Source of the DNA: Rugalucina vietnamica
Lineage: Eukaryota; Mollusca; Bivalvia; Lucinida; Lucinidae
Length of the DNA stretch: 64,000 nt
Reading direction: 5' to 3'
NCBI GenBank assembly: GCA_964017185.1
Contig: OZ024871.1
Coordinates: 25,396,488-25,460,487 of the forward strand
How positions within the stretch are numbered: the first letter of the stretch is position 1; each line of letters starts with the position of its first letter. Both the position numbers and the translations under genes were made by a program. The notes below the pieces were generated by a model, which was not told where the DNA came from, did not search any database, and saw only the letters and a program-made list of their open reading frames with translations. This document shows positions 1-11,435 of this stretch, piece after piece.

Positions 1-124
1 ACACAAATACGTTTAAATAGTATTATTTTATTTTAATCTTCTAAATATTTAATGCAATATGTTTAACGGGTTTATGTCAGAAGCTGAAAATAATAATTAT
101 TAAAAGATGATCAAGCTGAATTTC

Positions 125-935
125 CGTTCCTTTATTAATAATTTACAGTCGCAATTCCGTTTGCGCGATTTAAGTGGGTCCCGGAATTTTCAAACGTAAA
201 AATGACATATTAATAAATACTATTTTTGTTTAATCTTTGTGTCATATGAGATATTGTAGCATTAATTTTACTATGACATATGAAAATATGAATTTTGATG
301 GGAAATAATCGAGTTATTAATGTAGAAGTAGCACTACCGTCTGGATCCCAGATGCGGTTTTCAGCGATCCCAGAAATTTCAAACGCAAATTCATCATATT
401 TAATATTGGTATTTTTCATTTCTGTTGATGTCATATGCAAGAATACAACATTCAATGTAATTTGGCATAAGAAAGATTTGATTTTGATAAGAAATTTTCG
501 AGATATTAATGTAGAAGTAACACTACCCACTGAATCCCATTTGCGGTTTTCAGCGATCCCGGAATTTTCAAATGCAAATTTAACATATTAAATATTAATA
601 TTTTTCTTTTTTCTTTATTTCATATTCTAGAATATAGCATTCAAATTATTATGACATAAAAAAGATTTGATTTTGATGAGAAATTTTCGAGATATTAATG
701 TGGAAGTAACACTACCCACTGGACCAGAGTTGCGGTTTTCAGCGATCCCGGAATTTTTAAATGCAAAATTAACATATTCAAATTAATTTTTTTCGATTTT
801 TGATTATGTCACATTTTAGATCAGAGCATTCCAATTAATATGATACCAAAATCATAAAAATCTGACCAGTAATGCTTGAGATATTGATGATGACATGACA
901 CTACCTCCTTGGATCCCGGATAATTCAATATAGGA
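125..935. repeat. Degenerate tandem repeat, about 188-bp unit
   Basis: Four to five diverged units lie head to tail. The landmark CAGCGATCCCGGAA recurs at about 362, 551 and 740, a spacing of 189 bases, and related forms occur near 177 and 918. Each unit also carries an 'AGATATTAATGTAGAAGTA'-like stretch. The short open frames here are by-products of the repeat, and I see no gene. It is probably the edge of a satellite array that continues to the left. Confidence 0.8.
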
Positions 936-1383
936 TCCCACCGATTAGTGTTAGCCCTGTAGGGAGTTAATTATATTTACAAGAAGCTACACAGAGGCTA
1001 GTTGCGAGATCTCACTCCGCTATATTACACAGATGTTCCATATCTCTTCGTTGCGATCCCAGTTGGTTGTTCAATGGTGAAACGTAGTGTCAATAATTGC
1101 AACCTTTTCAAGATAAATCAAGAAGAATACACTTCACCGATGCGTTACTAACATGTTTATTGTGCTTTTAAAAAATGCAACCTATTTTTGTCCGTTTTTA
1201 GCGGTTTTATTCTCGTTTAAAAACTTCTGGCTGTCATCCTTTCAGTGCACTAAATCGTCCGTATATGTTCGTAGGTTTACGTCGAAAATTGACTTCCGAC
1301 CATTTCCTTATATGGAAAGTTAATTGTTCAATTAATATTTAATTGATCAATTAGTATAATGCAGCGCGTGTGCAACGTCACGA
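936..1383. other. No gene recognised
   Basis: AT-rich single-copy-looking sequence between the satellite remnant and the paired CRE site. I see no coding region or recognisable repeat. Confidence 0.5.
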
Positions 1384-1436
1384 TGACGTCAAACGCCGCG
1401 CGCCGAAATCAAAATGGCTGACCTGATTGACGTCAT
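1384..1436. promoter_or_regulatory. Paired palindromic CRE sites, possible promoter
   Basis: Two perfect TGACGTCA sites (1384-1391 and 1428-1435) flank a short CpG-rich stretch and an AAAATGGCTGAC sequence that resembles a YY1-type site. CREB/ATF proteins bind TGACGTCA. The pairing and the local GC rise stand out in this AT-rich DNA, so a promoter is plausible, but no first exon can be assigned. It could also be chance or part of a mobile element. Confidence 0.3.
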
Positions 1437-1919
1437 TTGTAGAAATACGTGCATATCATTGGACAAGGCCAAATCTTGACCTTTCAACTGGAATAAATTA
1501 ATGTTCGACGTCAGTTTCCGTAACGTCGGCATATGTGTTCGGCTCGTTCCGGAAACGGCCCCACACGAGTGAAAACGATTGACAAACAGCTGGAAAATGA
1601 ATCTGTTAAAAAAAGAAAACGCAGAATTTTGAGGAGAAAATTTTATTGATAGAAATTTAAATATGTGTTTCATCAGATAGCGAAGTGTCGGTGAGCATTT
1701 CTTTCTATTAACGATGAAATTCTATGTAAAACAATCGGTGTGTAAAAACCACTTATTTTCGCCATCTTGTTTTACGGATGGACACGAGGCTGAAAGTACA
1801 TTCGGAATGGTGAAGAGACGTTTCGCTCCATGGAGATTGTACTCATCAGCTGAGTGTACGAGTCTACACAGAGGCATACTAAACTTATACTTCTGAACCC
1901 TTGGCCCGGGACCCTTGGT

Positions 1920-2235
1920 TTAAATATGAGCCTTAAATTCTTCTGTGGTCTTAGATGCGACCACTGAAGAAGGAAGACTATTCCACAATGGAATAGTCCT
2001 TGGGAAGAATGAATTCAGGGCATCACTATAGGGCATATATCTTGTGTACTGTGAATCATGAGATGCCCTGGTATATCTTAGTCTGGGTGCCGGGGTCAGA
2101 TATTTATCTTTGTCAAGAGACACTGTACCGGAGTGAATCTTGTAAAAGAAAGTTAAAGAAGACTTTAGCCTGCGGTCCTCCAGCGATGGCCAGTAAAGTT
2201 CATTAAGGTCATTGTTCTAAACACTGGCATATTTT
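1920..2235 (-). pseudogene. 5'-truncated LINE: C-terminal end of the RT ORF
   Basis: Read on the minus strand, this encodes the end of a non-LTR retrotransposon ORF2. The order of motifs is WPSLEDRRLKSS, FYKIHSGTVSL, KYLTPAPR, then SFFPRTIPLWNSLP and a stop codon (complement of 1920-1922). That last motif is the well-known C-terminal signature of CR1/L2/jockey-superfamily LINEs. The RT core and endonuclease are missing, as expected for a 5'-truncated copy. One in-frame stop lies near the upstream limit. The exact clade cannot be assigned from this piece. Confidence 0.75.
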
Positions 2236-3049
2236 GGCTGTTTCGAACATGTTCGGCCAGTTTTGACCATCTGATTGGAGAAAAAACAAGAATGTATTTT
2301 GCCAAAAGTTTGTCCGACTCTATTATGAATAGTTATTCTTTATTGCCAAACATCACAATTTTAATCATGCAAAGCACCAGTATGGCGTTACAAAGGATAT
2401 GAAAAGTGACCAAAACAAGCATTTTCGATAAACTTACCACCATGAATAGCTTAGGTAATCCTTTTGCACGCGAATGGCAGATTTTTTCTGCACATCACAT
2501 GCCGACTGCATTAAACAAGATATTTAACTATCCAAAAACACATTTGTTTTGAGAAAATTAGTTATGGTTCATGTAGAGCAATGTACGCGGAAAATGTAGT
2601 ATATAATTTTCCTTGTGTACATGTTTTAATATTACACAACAGTTTTGAGAAAGTCCTGAACACGGGGTGCAATATACTCTTCCTCAAAAGTCCTGTCACC
2701 CTATTAGTTTTCATTTATTGAATAAATGAAAATGCATTGTGTTCCATTTTTGTCTATTGAAATATACATGACAAAGTCCAGTATGCCAAATGTCCCTTTC
2801 ATGCAGTTCACGTTTGTTGCGTATGTGCAGTTTAAACACATTTTTATAGTTACAAGGGTGCGAATGGGTGAGGATCGAGGGTGGAGGTCAGTCCATGTTA
2901 GTTGCATCCTTCGGATACAACTGAAGTCTAGAGCATCCGTGGTGTGGTAAAGCTATCTGCTATGTAATAAGTGGTTGGGAAATCGCTCTAGGGCTTCTCC
3001 GGCATATTCATTCCAGATGAAATTTCAAATATGCCCTGTCTCAGTTTGA
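2236..3049. other. No gene recognised
   Basis: AT-rich DNA with short chance open frames on both strands. I see no repeat, RNA gene or exon structure that I can support. Confidence 0.5.
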
Positions 3050-3705
3050 ATTCTTTCGAATCGATGCTTTACATCCCAGTCAACAGCTAAGGTCATGTAG
3101 GGACGTTGCCTCCACTTTATGGTACTCTTGCCCAAAATGAAGACGTCCCAGTCAACAGCTAAGGTCATGTTGGGACATTGCCTCCATTTTATGGGATTCT
3201 TGCCCAAAATGAAGATGTCATGAGCCTTTGACATCCAACATGTGCTTCAAATATAACCAGACAAAGCCAAAAGGGGTTATAATATATGAGCCTTGATGCC
3301 AGAAAATCGGTCTTCGCGGTTTCCTACCAGGTCCGACATTAACGGGTCTGTGCAGTCTCAGAAAATGGTCAAAAGCTTGAAATTTCGGATTTAGGAAGAA
3401 GAGAAATTTTACTATCCGAGTGGTGAAACCAAAGGCGCTGATCAGCTTCGCAGTTACTGCGAATCTGATCTGCGCCTTTGTTTTCGCATATGCAAAATTC
3501 CGGTTTTCTCACGATGCGGCTCATATTATAATGTGCGGATGGTTAGACTCGGAACCTCTTTTCCTGGGCAGGCTCAGACCCGAGCGGTTAACCAGTAATC
3601 AGATAGCCAGTCAGCATCGTACAGGCTTTCACTGGAGGCATAATCAGCCCATCTATTTCCTTCTGGGGCCCCAATGGGTAGGGGCCCCTGTTTCAGTATG
3701 ACTTG
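3050..3705 (-). mobile_element. SINE (family S2), split by a MITE
   Basis: This is a minus-strand SINE copy. Its 3' part (3050-3285) contains the tail 'CCCAGTCAACAGCTAAGGTC' and the 'GCCTCCATTTTATGG' block. A stretch of about 72 bases is duplicated in tandem there. The 5' part (3525-3705) carries CCTGGGCAGGCTCAGAC and GGTTAACCAGTAATCAG. A MITE sits between the two parts. The same order, uninterrupted, is seen on the plus strand at 6195-6495, which proves the split. Confidence 0.7.
3286..3524 (-). mobile_element. Palindromic MITE, family C (inside a SINE)
   Basis: A 239-bp copy with terminal inverted repeats (ATGAGCC... and ...GGCTCAT) and the family's internal GATCAGCTTCGC palindrome. It lies in the minus orientation relative to the copy at 46,613. 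It interrupts SINE S2 at a TATAAT-like site with AT on both sides. Confidence 0.75.
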
Positions 3706-3879
3706 CGATGTAAGTAGGGCATAAAACGCTGACACTACAACAAGAATATGATTCAGTGGTCTAAGTTTCAGATTTTTCTTAAATAGTTGCTATTCGTCTT
3801 ACTGCTGATATATATTACAAAGTATGTGATTTGGAACTTCACTTCAATGCTACACTGCTAAACTGCTGACAGCCCCACA

Positions 3880-3955
3880 AGCGTTGGCTCCGCCCCAACA
3901 TGACTAAAAAAATGTTGACTGGAATGTTAAGCCTCCATACAAACAACCAAATTAA
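3880..3955 (+). repeat. SINE tail remnant
   Basis: The stretch contains TTGGCTCCGCCCCAACATG, an AATGTTGACTGGAATGTTAAG block and an A-rich end (CAAACAACCAAA). The same tail type recurs at 12,685-12,775. The tRNA-like head is missing. Confidence 0.45.
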
Positions 3956-4896
3956 CTGCTGACAGCCTACGGATATTTTTCCCAAATCGTGCTTGCTCAT
4001 TGTGTAATGGTTAGAGTGTCGTAGTTTAGATCCAGAGCCGCATCATAAATAAGACCGTTTAAATGGTATCAGTGGCTACTTTGCTTGGCGCTCAGCATTA
4101 TAAGGCAAGCACTGGATTCTCTTCTTTCAAAATATAGCATTACTTACATCTCGAAAATATATGAAAATGACTGAAAAAAAAAAAAATAAAAAAGGTCTGA
4201 TACTGATCACTGTCTGTATTCACTGGAGGACCATATGGAAGATTGTCAATTGTGCTAAATTTGTTGTCCTCCTAAAATATAAAATTTATTTATTTATTTA
4301 TTTATTATTATTATTTTTATTACGACACTTAAGGTTACCCATACCAACAGCAAAGACAAAAAAAAAAAAACAAACAATATATATATATATATGAAAAAAA
4401 AAATTGACCACTGAAACTTGTCTATCTTGTACCCCCTTATAGGATAGTCCTTGGACAAAGTCGGTCAAGCAAAAGATTGGTCAACCTGGTACAATATCGA
4501 CATACATGTACATGTATACATAGCTCTGGGCCTATTGAACTGTTTCCAGAGTGGTATTGATCCAAGGGTTCTTCAGCCTTTCCGGTTAAAATTTAAAATG
4601 AGCTAGTTTATCCGCATGACCTTAGCTACTTTATTAAGTGGGACGTAAAAACATTACCAAACAAGCCATTGAAGCAAAATTTAACTGTTTTGCCTAGACA
4701 TGTTATTTGCAACCTTGGGTCTAATGCATATATATACCCAATGTAAATACTGACTCATAGGATGGTTGTGTCAAGTCATTATTTTTTTCTCACTTTCTTT
4801 TGTGTTTTGGCCGTAATGTATTTCACAACTACTATTTAGTCATTGCGAGACAAAGCCATCCCTTTCTGGGTACGTAACCGGTACTTTGTGGAGCTT
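3956..4896. other. No gene; A-rich and T-rich simple sequence at 4170-4410
   Basis: Contains a (TTTA)/(TTA) run near 4285-4320, poly-A tracts and a short (AT)n at about 4378-4393. No coding or RNA gene was recognised. The open frame through the simple repeat is spurious. Confidence 0.55.
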
Positions 4897-5144
4897 GATT
4901 TTTTTTTAATTCAATTTTGCATCCCTTTCAAGCTTTTTACTCATATCGAGAAAATCAATCGGTAGGTGTGGCGAAAACCGGAGTACCCGGGGAAAACCAC
5001 CTGACACACCCGCAAGCAGAACTATGCTTGTCCCACATGTGACTCATGCCCCGTGCGAGGTGCGAACCCACAGAGGTGAGATGATCGAATGATCAAGAGC
5101 ACTGAAGTCAGCGACCTTAACCATTCGGCCACGGGGGCCGCCCG
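4897..5144 (-). mobile_element. tRNA-derived SINE, family H (Ser/Leu-like head)
   Basis: On the minus strand the head reads CCCGTGGCCGAATGGTTAAG (A-box type), followed by GGGTTCGCACC (B box), the internal RNA polymerase III promoter of tRNAs. An unrelated body follows, with TGCTTGCGGGTGTGTCAGGT and CTTGAAAGGGATGCAAAATT. The tRNA-like part does not fold as a complete tRNA gene. Body-only copies lie at 17,955-18,075 and 52,940-53,110. Confidence 0.65.
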
Positions 5145-5260
5145 GAGCTTGAAGTGTCTTGCTCAGGGACACTACATGGCGGAGGCGGGTATCGGACCGA
5201 ATCATGACCTCTCAGTTGTTAGTCCGGTTCTCTGTTAGCAAACCAGGCTCCCCACGTTTT
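5145..5260. repeat. Second SINE-like fragment abutting family H
   Basis: Contains GCTCAGGGACACTACATGGC and GCGGGTATCGGACCG. These resemble another invertebrate SINE body with an inverted B-box-like segment. Similar sequence is common in molluscs (recall, not searched). Confidence 0.35.
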
Positions 5261-6194
5261 GCTAGGAGACCCGCTTTTTCTTTTGTGTTTCTTGGGTGAA
5301 TAAATTTAGTAATTGTCATAAAATCAAATTTCCATTACAGTCAAGTACTTGGTTTCGCAAAAATCATTGCCATCAGAAGAATAGAATTTTAATTTCTGCT
5401 AAACTATACCCGACAAGATGTAGACAAAGTCATATCCTTTACTTTGCAGGAAAGATTTTTATGACCAAATTTTTCGTTTCTTGAAGCCATTACCTCATAG
5501 AAGCGACTATTTCAAAAGAAATTGTACATTCTTGCTGATTTTTTAGCCCCGGCAATGTGTCATCCTACGTAAGTTTGAAGTATTGGGTTCTGGTCCAGCC
5601 TGTGTTTGCCATTAAATATAATGTAACAGTGTTTACAATTTTCTATATAATTTTATGAGATCCTTCATGTACGTAATGTACATGGTTGTTTCCATGCATA
5701 ATTGATGTTTCTTTGCTCTCGGTATGTAACAGTGTGACATCAGATGTCATAAAATTTGACATGCAAAAAGCTACTAAAGATAAAAGATTGGTGTGAGTGA
5801 ACTCATTCACAGATACTTATTGGATAATGCAATGTTTAGAAAATTGCCAAGAAACCAAAAAACTGATTATTTGTTTTGAAGGTACTGGTAATACATGTTT
5901 AACCATGTTTTTAATAAGGATTTCCGGAGTCGGGAACTTTGCGTAACCGGAAACTCGACTGTACATTGTATTTTAACAATATTTGAAGATCATTTCATCC
6001 AAAATCAACTCCGTAATATTGTATACTCTTCAATATTAAACACACTCAATGAACATGCATTTTTGTACTTCAGGTTTTTATTATTCACCAAATATCACAT
6101 TTATAGCGCGTTGCATTGGCGCAAAGCCATCATATGCTGCTACAGTCTCCTCACATGGCTGATGTATTATTCAATCAAAATGACAACCAAATAG
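5261..6194. other. No gene recognised
   Basis: AT-rich DNA. The open frames of 62 and 99 codons here have no recognisable protein features, so I do not call them. Confidence 0.5.
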
Positions 6195-6495
6195 TGCATG
6201 GGGCCTAAAGAAATAGATGGGCTGTTTGTGCTTCCAGGCAAAGCTTACACGCTTCTGACTGACCAGCTGATTACTGGTATACCGCTCTGGTTTGAGCCAG
6301 CCCAGGAAAAGTGGTTCAAATCAAACCATCCATACATATAAGCCTTTGTGGCTTAGTTGGATGGTTATATTTGAAGCACTTGTTGGATGTCATGACATCC
6401 GCACTTTAGGTAAAAGTCCCATAAAATGGAGGCAATGTCCCGACATGACCTTTGCTTTTGATTGGGACGTTAAGCATGAAGTCAAACAAAAACTT
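6195..6495 (+). mobile_element. SINE family S2, uninterrupted copy
   Basis: This is the reference copy for the family. Order: GAAATAGATGGGCTG, ACCAGCTGATTACTGG, CCCAGGAAAAGTGGTTCAAA, then an A-box-like TGGCTTAGTTGG, then GTCCCATAAAATGGAGGCAA, and the tail TTGGGACGTTAAGCATG followed by an A-rich end. Parts of it recur in the minus orientation at 3050-3705, 21,005-21,130, 23,537-23,685 and 23,775-23,995. Confidence 0.65.
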
Positions 6496-6849
6496 CCTTT
6501 GCCATGTTTGCCTTCTGTGTTTGTTGATGCATATATATGGTAATGTCTGTGTCATGGTATCCTAGGGTGTGTTTCAAACATTTTGTGACCACAAATAAAT
6601 TCAAACATGTGCTTGGACATGCTTTAAGGTCAAAATGCGTTGCAATGTGACATCTGGATATTGTGTGTCGAGTCTCAAGGAATAGATAAACATAATACGG
6701 TATGTTGAGTGCAAATTTCAATTTAAAAACGCTAAACACTTTGGCTCTAATTAGATGAAATCCGGGTGTATTTCCCAAAGCGAAGACAAAGATGTCCCAT
6801 ACAACATCCTTAATAGGTCACTGGCCAGATATGGTTCCGCTCCCCCCCC

Positions 6850-8500
6850 AGGGGGAATTTTGCAGACCATAATTTTCATATAGCCTGATGTCTAAGAAGT
6901 TTTTTGAAACATGTTAGCCCTCTGTAAAGTGTCGCATAACCATGTAACATCGAGTTACATATGTTACCTACATGAAATCTGTTAATTACTGTTGAATTTA
7001 AAAATGCAATATAAATTAAAATAAACATTGCCCTATTGATCAAAACTGGGTTTCAAATAATAGCAGACAATCTTAGCTACAACATGAGACCCTCGATTTT
7101 AATGTTACTCTGTCACAGTGTAAAATATGTAACATTTTTCACAAAGATCATCTTAAATGCATATGTGTGGCTAAGTTATCCTTTTGTGGTTCTGCACCCC
7201 ATCAGAGGGAATTGTGTAGACCATGATTTTCATATAGCCTGATGTCTTAGAAGTTTTTTGAAACATGTTAGCTCTCTGTAAAGTGTCACCTAACTGTGTA
7301 ACATCGAGTTACGTATGTTACCTACAGAAACTCTGTTTTAACTGTTGAATTTAAAAATGCTATAAAAAATTAAATAACATTGGTATGTTGATCAAAACTG
7401 GGTTGCAAACAATAGCAAACATTCTTAGCTACAATATGAGACCTTTGATTTCAATGTCACCCTGTCACATTGTAACAAATGTAACATTTTTTTACAAAAT
7501 TCATCTTAAATGCATATGTGAAGCTAAGTTATCCTTTTGTGGCTCTGCACCCCATTTGATGGAATTGTGTAGACTATGATTTTCATATAGCGTTATGTCT
7601 AAGGAGTTTTTTAAAACATGTTAGCCCTCTGTAAAGTGTAGCGTTATCGTGTAACATCCAGTTACGTACATTACCCACCGAAAATCAAAGTTTTCCTGTT
7701 GAATTTATATGCCATAATATTAAAATAAACATTTTTATTGATCTAAACTGGGTCTCAAATAATAGCAAATATTCCAAGCTACAATATGAAATCTTTGATT
7801 CTATGTCAGTCAGTCACAGTGTAACGTATGTAACATTTTGTCACAAATAACATTTTAAATGAATATGTGAAGCTAAGTTATCATTTTGTGGTTCTGCGCC
7901 CAATTATACAGAATCTTAAAGACCATGATTTTTATATTAGCCTGATGTTTAAGAAGGTTTTTAAAACATGTTAGTCCTCTGTAAAGTGTAGCGTACTCAT
8001 TTAAGATCGAATTACATACGTTACCTACCGAAAATCTAATTTTGAATGCTGAATATAAAAAAGGAATAAAAATTAAAATGAACATTTTACTATTGATCAT
8101 TCTTAGCTACAATATGAGACCTTTGTTTTTTCATGTCAGTCTGTCACAGTGTAATGTATGTAACATTTTTTCAAAAAGTTTGTTTTAAATGCATAGGTGA
8201 AGCTTAGTTAGCCTTTTGTGGTTCTCAACTCCATTAGAGAGAATTTTGTAGACCATGGTTTTCATATAGTCTGATGTCTTAAAAGATTTTAAAGTGTAGC
8301 ATAATCATGTTACATCGAATTTCATATGTTACCTACAGAAAATCTATTTACCATTAAATTTAAAATGCAATAAATATCAAAATAAACGTTCATCCATCAA
8401 TCAAATCTTGCAGACATTTTAGCTACAATATGCCACCTTTGATTTCCATGTCAGTTTGTCTGTGTGTAACATAAGTAACTTTTTTTCAATTTAGGAAGAC
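6850..8500. repeat. Tandem array, about 355-bp unit, five copies
   Basis: The landmark CATATAGCCTGATGTC recurs near 6879, 7233, 7587, 7933 and 8265 (spacing 354, 354, 346, 332). Each unit also carries GTAACAT-type motifs and a 'GATCAAAACTGGGTTTCAAA' block. The first unit overlaps the left terminal repeat, so the array grew from the element's end. Confidence 0.8.
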
Positions 8501-9983
8501 AAATCATAGTATTCATACTAAAGTATATTGATTTACCTATCATCGTCCTAAGGTACCTTTCAAATACTGCAAAGTTTGTTTTAAACATTATTTAGTGTTG
8601 TAGTTATTAGCTTATATACATGTAAATATGCATGTTTGTACATGTATACCCAATACCACTCTCCATGAGTCTTTTTCTATTATGTGTTGAATGAAGCAGT
8701 GCAACAAATAAGGCTTGATTAGCATGCTACCATATTATGCTACCATAATGCAAATAGAAACATATGTAACACCAAATTATTTTTTTCTATTACTTAATCT
8801 AATCCTATCAGTGTCATCTGAAACACTATTGCTTCTCATACCCAAATTTATTGATGTTGTGTATGCATTTTGACTATTGCAGCTTGTTGAAGACATGATC
8901 TGCCAATTCTTCAAGTGAATCTGGAATCTGTTTTAAACTTTGGAGCTTTGCAGTTCTATCTTTACAACATGGACAGACAGAGTCAGATGGTATATCTGTT
9001 TCAAGTTCTCTGCCCAATTCTAAATTATGTAGTGGCGTGGACTTGTCTGTTTTGGTTTACATGTCAGCCGTTGTTGCTAGAGACCATGGTACAGGACATA
9101 GAGACTAATATGAAAGTTTCAGTTCATGCTCAACTGCAAGAAGCATGAGCTGGCCAAAATATTCCTTTCAGCTTTAACCTGGGTTATTTGATTTTGGGAA
9201 TGTGTTACCTTCTTTGTGATTTGACATTCTGTAAAAATTTTGTATTTAATTTAATGCGTTTCACTGGGTCATGAAATCCAGTGGATTTGTCAACTTGACG
9301 AAGTGTTCCATGGTGCTTTTACCACTTTAGGGTGCTTTTAGCAGATATTGTGCCGCATCCAGTTTTGCTGGAACACCTGATGTCAGATTGTATAGTTGAG
9401 CAAAATAGGTTAGTGAAGCTGGATAATGCACAAATTGACATATTTCTGACTACTTTATAGGTGTGATGTTCCTTATAATGTCTCTTTAAATTGACACCCC
9501 ATCATTACTCATTTCAGTATGTTGTATTAAATGTGGTTTCAACATACAGTGTTGTGCGGGTAGCGTTCTGACTGCCAGGCTTTGAAAATGTTAGAAAATG
9601 CGCTGGCCATCACAAAAAAGGGAATGATTGTTGTTAATAAATGGGTATCACGCCGATATACCAGTGGTACATATGTCCCTAGCTTTCCATTGTCATATAT
9701 TTGATTCAACATTTTTAATTGCTTAGTACTTCAGCCACCCTAAATGTCTACCAATACATCAAACATAGTGCAGATAATATTTTCATTTTGGTCCTTTGAA
9801 ATCAGCGAGGATATTGTGAGAAAGCAAAAATTCATTATCTGTTAAGATCCATTTTCTATATATGAAGCCAAAGTGAAATACTGTTATTTGTGAAAATTTT
9901 AACAGGATAGTGGATGATGCAAAGACTAGCATTAACAAAGGCAGCCAGATATTTAAAACTTTGGTCAGAAGTTTTTTTTCAAA

Positions 9984-10100
9984 ACTAGAGGGTCACTGAG
10001 GAGGATTGAGCGGCCAAAACCGCGGAACGGCCCATCCCCTTTCTCACCAATATGTTTGCTGCTCTTAAAGAATATCAGTTTTGATTTATTTTTATTTACA
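9984..10100 (+). repeat. Dispersed repeat, family E
   Basis: AGGGTCACTGA, CCGAAACCGCGG-like sequence, GGCCCATC, CCTTTCTCA and CCGCTCTTAA-like blocks lie in this order. They recur at 36,773-36,890, and the first part recurs at 47,088-47,140. Confidence 0.5.
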
Positions 10101-10101
10101 G

Positions 10102-10206
10102 TTCATCCATAAAAAAGTTCAAACAAAGATTGTGGGTGCTCCTTTAATGGGCAAAAATCCACATTTTGTGATCAAAGATTACCATTTGTGTCACAAACTG
10201 CTTCAA
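10102..10206 (+). other. Possible 35-codon internal exon (weak)
   Basis: A 105-base open stretch lies between a good acceptor (TTTATTTTTATTTACAG, ending 10,101) and a strong donor (CAA/GTAAGT at 10,207). It is open in one frame (FIHKKVQTKIVGAPLMGK...). I do not recognise the peptide. The acceptor lies at the edge of repeat family E, which weakens the case. Confidence 0.2.
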
Positions 10207-10326
10207 GTAAGTCTATGAATCAAATTAAACGCTTCTAAAGTGCTTATATATGTTCATTTACAGTAACGTATGTTACGGCCACACTGCCTTTAAATATGTC
10301 TTTATTGTTTGCATTTCATTCAATTC

Positions 10327-11060
10327 AACATGCATTTGTGCGACAATGCCAAAATAATAATATGACTGAGTAAAGAGGACTAGGTGAGGCCAGTTGCAAA
10401 TTAAATCGAGCCTATCACATTTAAATGTAGTATTGTAACATATGTTTGTGAGCCTGAAAATCAGAATAAATATTATAACAGAAGTCACTGTGCTTCTAAA
10501 ATGCTTAAAATGTTGACATTTGCAATTGAAAATAACTAAAACATATGTTTCTGCATGAAAAAGGAATTAAAACACATATATAGGTATCAATACCATTATT
10601 GTAACGTATGTAACATGCTTTTACATATGTAGCATATCTTGGATTAAAGCAAATAATTCCAAAGGCTGATAAGTGATGTTATGAGAAGATTTCAACATAC
10701 ATTTGTGCGACAATGCCACAATAATAATATGACTTGGTAAAGAGGACTAGGTGAGGCCAGTTGCAAAATAAATCGAGCCTATCACATTTAAATGTAGTAT
10801 TGTAACATATGTTTATGGGCCTGAAAATGAGAATAAATATTATAACAGAAGTCAATGTGCTTCTAAAATGCTTAAAATGTTGACATTTGCAATTGAAAAT
10901 AACTAAAACATGTGTTTCTGCATGAAAAGGGAATGAAAACACATATATAGGCATCAATACCATTATTGTAACGTATGTAACATGCTTTTACATATGTAGC
11001 ATATCTTGGATTGAAGCAAATAATTCCAAAGGCTGATAAGTTATGTTATGAGAATATTTA
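10327..11060. repeat. Tandem duplication, 366-bp unit, two copies
   Basis: ACATTTGTGCGACAATGCC occurs near 10,333 and 10,699, and the following 350 bases are almost identical in both units. Each unit carries GTAACGTATGTAACATGC. The close match says this duplication is younger than the element it sits in. Confidence 0.85.
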
Positions 11061-11269
11061 AGGTAAAAATCACCAATGGAATTGATTCTGAGGGTACTTG
11101 ACCATTGACACCAGATAGTAATTTAACAAAAATTTGGGTAACATATGTAATTTTGATGTTACATGGTAACGCGACACTTCTCAGAAGGCTAACATGTCTC
11201 ATTTTGTGGCTTAGATATTGCTCTATCAGAAAATCATAATGGCCAAAATTCCCCCTGGGGGGGAGGGGG

Positions 11270-11435
11270 GTCTATGGCCATCCCAAGGACTATAAGCTAC
11301 TGGTATTATGCCATCGCCTGCAGACCCACCTGGCTGCTGACTTCTGCACTTTCTCCATCTTTTTTGTCTCAGTTTCATTATAGGGGTGCCAAATAGGAGC
11401 TGCATACTCGAGCTGAGGGCTAGTTTTGATGGCCC
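11270..11435 (-). pseudogene. LINE RT ORF fragment
   Basis: Minus-strand reading gives PQLEYAAPIWHPYN, then ETKKMEKVQKSAARWV and RRWHNTSS, the standard segment just downstream of the RT core in CR1/jockey-type LINEs. A stop follows NTSSL, so the copy is dead. It abuts the right end of the 4.4-kb element and begins just before the region seen in the LINE piece at 1920-2235. Confidence 0.75.

Larger units (their letters stand above)
6838..11272. mobile_element. 4.4-kb terminal-inverted-repeat element, apparently non-autonomous
   Basis: The left end (6838-6970) and the inverted right end (11,130-11,272) match over about 125 bases. Both start with a C-run and CCCAGGGGGAATTTTG, then pass through ACATGTTAGCC, AAGTGTCGC and CATGTAACATC to TTACATATGTTACC. 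Identity is roughly 70% by eye, so the element is old. Inside are a five-unit array near the left end, a two-unit array near the right end, and many TGTAAC/GTTACATATG-type motifs that could be transposase-binding repeats. No transposase is visible. A clear target duplication was not found. The right end abuts a LINE remnant. Confidence 0.6.

Noticed and set aside
5050-5144. tRNA-Ser gene on the minus strand
   Set aside because: The head continues into the SINE family H body, and the cloverleaf is incomplete.
8915-9460. Short frames inside the 4.4-kb element (including ADIVPHPVLLEHLMSD near 9,341) as transposase remains
   Set aside because: Too short, with no DDE or zinc-finger motif; kept only as a note.
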